Of a stretch of 64,000 bases of DNA, positions 60,631 to 64,000 are shown piece after piece. The stretch lies in NCBI GenBank assembly GCA_028284665.1, contig JANQRG010000031.1, positions 1 to 64,000 of the forward strand. The letters run 5' to 3'. Below the pieces are notes generated by a model. That model made no database searches. It had not been told where the DNA came from and was given only the letters and a program-made list of their open reading frames with translations. Position 1 is the first letter of the stretch. Every line of letters begins with the position of its first letter. Source of the DNA: Croceivirga sp. (lineage in GTDB: Bacteria; Bacteroidota; Bacteroidia; Flavobacteriales; Flavobacteriaceae). The translations under genes and the position numbers were made by a program.

Positions 60631-60685
60631 AAAGCTGAAGAATTCCCTGTGGGAAGGGTTGTTTAACGTTTAAATAAAAGGAATT

Positions 60686-60871
60686 ATGAGAAATAGAATC
60701 GTACGTGCAGTGGCAGGTAGTTTTATCCTGATAAGCTTGGTGCTTTCCATTTACGTTAGTGAGAATTGGTTGTGGTTCACAGCCTTTGTCGGGGCCAATC
60801 TTTTACAATCTTCGTTTACCAAATGGTGTCTGATGGAAGATATTCTCAAAAAATTTGGTGTGACTGATTGA
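60686..60871 (+). CDS. DUF2892-family small membrane protein (second copy)
   Basis: A 61-residue protein with two membrane helices: MRNRIVRAVAGSFILISLVLSIYVSENWLWFTAFVGANLLQSSFTKWCLMEDILKKFG in content, of which the R-x-x-R-x-x-x-G start and the FTKWCLMEDILKK end are typical of DUF2892/YgaP membrane modules. A Cys near residue 48 may face a rhodanese. It is a distant paralog of 54205 and lies before the YeeE/YedE pair. Confidence 0.8.
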   Translation: MRNRIVRAVAGSFILISLVLSIYVSENWLWFTAFVGANLLQSSFTKWCLMEDILKKFGVTD

Positions 60872-60886
60872 CCGTCCCCGGACGGT
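60871..60886. other. Short stem-loop
   Basis: ACCGTC (60871-60876), loop CCCG, GACGGT (60881-60886). It begins at the stop of the DUF2892 gene. There is no T-run, so a terminator is doubtful; a -7-like TATCTTTG (60922-60929) follows it and may start the YeeE/YedE unit. Confidence 0.4.
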
Positions 60887-60947
60887 TGGTTAGATCTGTT
60901 AAGGTTCATTTTCGACATTGCTATCTTTGTGGAATTAAAGGAAATAG

Positions 60948-61505
60948 ATGGATTGGATTTATGAACCTTGGCCATGGTACGTATCTGGCCCTTTAATAGC
61001 GCTTACCATGGCGTTATTGATCTTAGTAGGAAAACGTTTTGGAATGTCGACCAACTTGGAAACCTTTTGCAGTTTGGGAGGAGCTGGAAAACGAATTTCC
61101 TACTTCGATATAGATATCAAATCCCGAAAATGGGGATTACTAGTGGTGCTGGGGGCTGTCATTGGAGGGTTTTTAGCGGCAAATTTCCTTACCGAAGATA
61201 GTAGTGTACATATTGCTTCGAGCACCGTAGCGGAACTCAACACTCTTGGGTTTGACAGTGCCGGGAGTGCTTATTTACCTACGGAATTGTTTGGCGAAAT
61301 GATTTGGAGTGATACCAAAGCCTTAATAATTCTATTGGTTGGTGGCTTTTTGGTAGGCTTTGGGGCACGCTACGCCAGAGGTTGTACTTCCGGGCATTCC
61401 ATTTCCGGAATTAGTAATTTACAGATCCCTTCAATAATTGCTACCATCGGCTTTTTCCTGGGCGGACTATTTATGGTACATTTTCTTTTCCCCTTAATCT
61501 TTTGA
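60948..61505 (+). CDS. YeeE/YedE-type sulfur permease, N-terminal half
   Basis: A 185-residue membrane protein with about five helices. The signature GARYARGCTSGHSISG (cysteine near residue 147) is the YeeE/YedE (TsuA) motif that passes thiosulfate or sulfide equivalents. In full-length TsuA the halves are fused; here they are two genes separated by three bases, as in PmpA/PmpB. A perfect -7 (TATCTTTG, 60922-60929) precedes it. Confidence 0.88.
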   Translation: MDWIYEPWPWYVSGPLIALTMALLILVGKRFGMSTNLETFCSLGGAGKRISYFDIDIKSRKWGLLVVLGAVIGGFLAANFLTEDSSVHIASSTVAELNTLGFDSAGSAYLPTELFGEMIWSDTKALIILLVGGFLVGFGARYARGCTSGHSISGISNLQIPSIIATIGFFLGGLFMVHFLFPLIF

Positions 61506-61508
61506 TAC

Positions 61509-61922
61509 ATGAAGAATCTAAGCTACTTGCTGATCGGTGTTTTTTTTGGAATCGTCATGTTCAAATCGGAGGCTGCTTCCTGGTTTCGTATTTATGAAAT
61601 GTTTCAGTTCGACAGTTTTCATATGTACGGAATAATGGGATCCGCGTTAGTGTTGGGAGCAGTATTACTACAATTTATCAAAGGTTCCGGGACCAAGTCT
61701 TTTTTTGGAGAAATTATTGTCATTGAAGAGAAGAAAAAGTCTTTTTGGCGTTATGCGATTGGCGGTGTGGTATTTGGCCTTGGTTGGGCGCTTGCCGGTG
61801 CTTGTCCCGGGCCTATTTATGTTTTGTTAGGTGCTGGATTCTGGCCCATCGTAATTGTGTTTTTTGGGGCAATTCTGGGTGCATTGTGTTACGGGGCATT
61901 ACGATCAAAATTGCCACACTAA
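61509..61922 (+). CDS. YeeE/YedE-type sulfur permease, C-terminal half
   Basis: A 137-residue membrane protein with about four helices and the second YeeE/YedE motif GWALAGACPGP (cysteine near residue 100). It completes the split permease of the preceding gene and would import thiosulfate or export sulfite-type compounds, in agreement with the CstB, SorA and SulP genes nearby. Confidence 0.88.
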   Translation: MKNLSYLLIGVFFGIVMFKSEAASWFRIYEMFQFDSFHMYGIMGSALVLGAVLLQFIKGSGTKSFFGEIIVIEEKKKSFWRYAIGGVVFGLGWALAGACPGPIYVLLGAGFWPIVIVFFGAILGALCYGALRSKLPH

Positions 61923-61996
61923 AGAATTGTGTACATTTGATGTAAATTGTTATTGTCATCAGTACGTACTCCACAATTTGTATCATAGAGGACAAT

Positions 61997-62371
61997 ATGG
62001 TTTCCCAGTTTGCAACACGCTATTGCCTGGAGCAATTCTCTGAGGGAAACTTCTCCATATTTGTTTATGACAGTGCAGAAGCTGCTCTGGAAACGTTTAC
62101 CAATTGGATTTCCGAACAAAAACCATTACCTGACCTCATCTTTTTAGATCTGGGGTTGGACAAAATGGACGGGTGGGAGTTTATGAAAGCCCTTGATACT
62201 TTGGTCGTAAAGAACGGTTGTCCGGATATTTTTATTCTTTCTTCTTTCTCTAACGCCAAGGATAGAGAAGTAGCCCGGAAACATCCGATGGTGCTTGGCT
62301 ATATAGATAAGCCATTGACCAAAAGTCAATTGGAAAACATTTTTCAAAGCAAACCCCTGAAAAAGCCATAG
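61997..62371 (+). pseudogene. Response regulator receiver with a doubtful start
   Basis: The ATG at 61997 gives 124 residues with the receiver core: LIFLDLGLDKMDGWEF holds the phospho-acceptor Asp, and YIDKPLTK holds the Lys. But the codons just upstream in frame read S-T-I-C-I-I-E-D-N, which is the acidic-pocket strand of a receiver, so the true protein must start earlier. The only in-frame upstream ATG (61940) is followed at once by TAA. Either a non-ATG start (for example ACG at 61964) is used or the gene has lost its start. Function as a single-domain receiver is otherwise intact. Confidence 0.6.
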
Positions 62372-62848
62372 TCCAAAGGTGCATAAGTAAAGGCGCCCAA
62401 TTTGATTTTTGAATTACGCTTGTCCTCCCGAACACTACAAAAATCAAACAGGTTCCGGCGTAGGTATGTCCTGGTAAGATTTGGGAACCTTTATATGTCA
62501 GTTAGCTATTGCCTACATAAAGTGTCCCAAAAAAAGTGAATTAACGATACTACTAAAAAAGACCATAAATGGGACTGGGTTAATAATTGTAATTAACTCT
62601 TCTGCTGAATCCGATAAAACGGTGGTTTGTTAGTCTCTCTTGTGACCAAGCCTTTACCTTGTCTAACCATTTGAAACGAAGATATTCCTTGCTCCTGCCG
62701 TCCAAAAACCATTGTTAGGTGTGACAGCGTAACTTGGAACACAGGTACAGATGATAGTATAAACTTTTATAGCTGGTTGGATAGTTTTGTAGTTATCATG
62801 TCTTATGAAATCTCTAGGAACTTAATTTTATTTGTTCTAATACCCCTA
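62372..62848. other. Intergenic stretch without a recognisable gene
   Basis: About 480 bases between the receiver gene and the converging sulfatase. I see no open frame with family features and no terminator. A near-site TGTGAC-AGC-GTAACT at 62720 has only three central bases and no -7 at the right distance, so it is not counted. Confidence 0.5.
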
Positions 62849-63988
62849 CTACTTTTTATTAACATACATGTAGTATGCCCCTAAAATGGGTTTTCCATCC
62901 TTTCCATTGAACCAACTTTGAATTTCAATATTCCCTTTTTTCAATTTAAAAGTAAAATTTGCGGCAACATCCACTCCTGAGGTTTTAATCAACTTTTCTT
63001 CAGTTCCGACTTTTATTCGCGCAGAAGCTATCGGAAAGCTGATACCTTCTACAAAGGTGCCATCTGTTACTTTTTTCTCTGGAATTCCGGTTCTAAGACT
63101 AAACCCAGATTCTCTTGGCCAACGGCGCAGTTCAAACTCATATTCCCCAGCTTCAGCAACAGATAAATGCCAAGTTCCATTTTTTTTTGCACCATAACGG
63201 GTTTGTATTTGCTGGTCTACAAAAACATCGAGCCATTCGCATGCCGATATCAACATGGGATTTTCATGCTCACTGCCGATAACGACACGTTGAGGTTCGG
63301 ATACTTCATTTTTTACTCCATCCCACCAATTGTCGAGATGAGCTCTCATTTTTGCTACGACTTCGGGGTTTTGTGCTGCTACATCATTGTCCTGATGAGG
63401 ATCAGTTGAAATATTGTACAGCTCTCGATTTTCTAGTAACCGCCAGTTTCCCCATAATACCCCGGCACCATCTTTCATTGGAATTGCTGGATTTTCATTT
63501 GTATATTTTACTTTGAACATGGGCATTCGGCTGTAGTTTATGACCAGCATTCTATCGTCTAGTTTTTCTTTCTCACCCTTAAGCAGCGGAGATAGATCCA
63601 CACCATCTAGCTGCTCGGGAATTTCAGTGATACCTGACATGGATGTCAATGTTGGTAATAAGTCTTGAACTTGGCATAGTTCGTCAATTTTTGAAGGCTG
63701 CTTTGATAATTTTTCAGGTGTTTTTATTAAAAGAGGAACACGGTGTCCGCCTTCCCATAGAGTCGTTTTCCCACCTTTCATACCAGCGTTAAAATAGTCT
63801 TTCCCGAATGTGCTTCCGTTGTCGGTAAGAAAAACTACTATAGTATTTTCATCGAGACTCGATTCATCCAAAAAGTTTAGAAGCTTTCCCATATTGTCGT
63901 CAATATTGACACCCATAGCTAAAAAACTTACCAATTCTCTCCTTTTTTTTTCTTCCAGGTTTTCAAATAATTCAGGATTCTTTTCCAT
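62849..63988 (-). CDS. Sulfatase, C-terminal part (cut by the window edge)
   Basis: The frame stays open to the right edge, so only the last 380 or so residues are here. The segment EENTIVVFLTDNGSTFGKDYFNAGMKGGKTTLWEGGHRVPLLI is the C-terminal metal-binding region of type I sulfatases (D-N-G, and K-x-T-x-x-E-G-G-x-R-V-P). The catalytic CxPSR motif lies outside the window. It hydrolyses sulfate esters, probably from algal polysaccharides. The tail after residue 240 is a beta-rich accessory domain. Confidence 0.88.
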   Translation of the reverse strand: MEKNPELFENLEEKKRRELVSFLAMGVNIDDNMGKLLNFLDESSLDENTIVVFLTDNGSTFGKDYFNAGMKGGKTTLWEGGHRVPLLIKTPEKLSKQPSKIDELCQVQDLLPTLTSMSGITEIPEQLDGVDLSPLLKGEKEKLDDRMLVINYSRMPMFKVKYTNENPAIPMKDGAGVLWGNWRLLENRELYNISTDPHQDNDVAAQNPEVVAKMRAHLDNWWDGVKNEVSEPQRVVIGSEHENPMLISACEWLDVFVDQQIQTRYGAKKNGTWHLSVAEAGEYEFELRRWPRESGFSLRTGIPEKKVTDGTFVEGISFPIASARIKVGTEEKLIKTSGVDVAANFTFKLKKGNIEIQSWFNGKDGKPILGAYYMYVNKK

Positions 63989-64000
63989 TGCTTTTCGGAT

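Noticed and set aside
60885-60929. A TGTAAC-type site before the YeeE/YedE permease genes
   Set aside because: The -7 TATCTTTG is perfect, but the 16 bases at the required place are not a palindrome of either type.
62720-62734. TGTGAC-AGC-GTAACT, similar to the sulfur-regulon palindrome
   Set aside because: Only three central bases instead of four and no -7 element at the fixed distance; probably chance.
1-64000. CRISPR arrays, tRNA or rRNA genes, insertion sequences, integrase or prophage genes
   Set aside because: Looked for on both strands; no regularly spaced repeats, cloverleaf-like segments, transposase or integrase motifs were recognised.

Overview
The window reads as a chromosomal segment from a marine-type member of the Bacteroidota, most likely a flavobacterium. 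Supporting signs are Bacteroidota promoter elements (TAnnTTTG), many lipoproteins with short lipoboxes, BspA-type surface repeats, DUF2306, DoxX-like and PepSY-like proteins, a sulfatase, and AT-rich intergenic DNA. I saw no rRNA, tRNA, CRISPR array, insertion sequence or phage gene.

Layout. 0-6 kb: tail of a repeat surface protein, a lipoprotein of the agmatine-deiminase family, membrane proteins and a lipoprotein amidohydrolase. 6-42 kb: a stress island. It holds eleven tandem-domain universal stress proteins (UspA family), Hsp20, two response regulators fused to Crp/Fnr modules, a soluble PAS-PAS histidine kinase whose first PAS looks FixL-like, a CbpA/CbpM chaperone pair, a MacAB-like ABC efflux system, a GerW/DUF2953-like pair, a bestrophin, a slipin, cardiolipin synthase, an NqrC-like FMN lipoprotein and small coiled-coil proteins. 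42-45 kb: SDR, TetR and aldehyde dehydrogenase. 45-62 kb: a sulfur island. It holds a cysteine-bearing Crp/Fnr regulator, a SulP transporter, a CstB-like persulfide dioxygenase-rhodanese (its paralog sits at 31.5 kb), an HMA protein, two single-domain rhodaneses, thioredoxin, a SorA-like sulfite dehydrogenase with its cytochrome c, a TolC/adaptor/RND efflux operon and a split YeeE/YedE thiosulfate-type permease. The right edge cuts a sulfatase.

The most striking finding is regulatory. Across 6.8-41.6 kb, upstream of nearly every stress transcription unit, sits a 12-bp palindrome TGAY-N4-RTCA (the core of an FNR site). The TA of a Bacteroidota -7 element begins exactly 23 bases after it, which puts the palindrome near -41, the class II activator position. 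The sites lie before ten of the eleven stress proteins directly or through operons, Hsp20, DnaJ/CbpM, TerB-like, DUF2267, PepSY-like, GerW-pair and efflux genes. A second, different palindrome TGTAAC-N4-GTTACA lies in the sulfur island, 21 bases before TAnnTTTG (the same geometry, because each half-site is two bases longer). It precedes SulP, CstB-like, rhodanese, SorAB plus a divergent small protein, and the efflux operon, and also the CstB paralog at 31 kb. I infer two parallel Crp/Fnr regulons: an oxygen/redox-type stress regulon resembling the mycobacterial DosR regulon in content (USPs plus Hsp20, and possibly a heme-PAS kinase), and a sulfide/persulfide/sulfite detoxification regulon run by the cysteine-containing Crp/Fnr protein at 45.4 kb. 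All positions were read by eye; no search was run.
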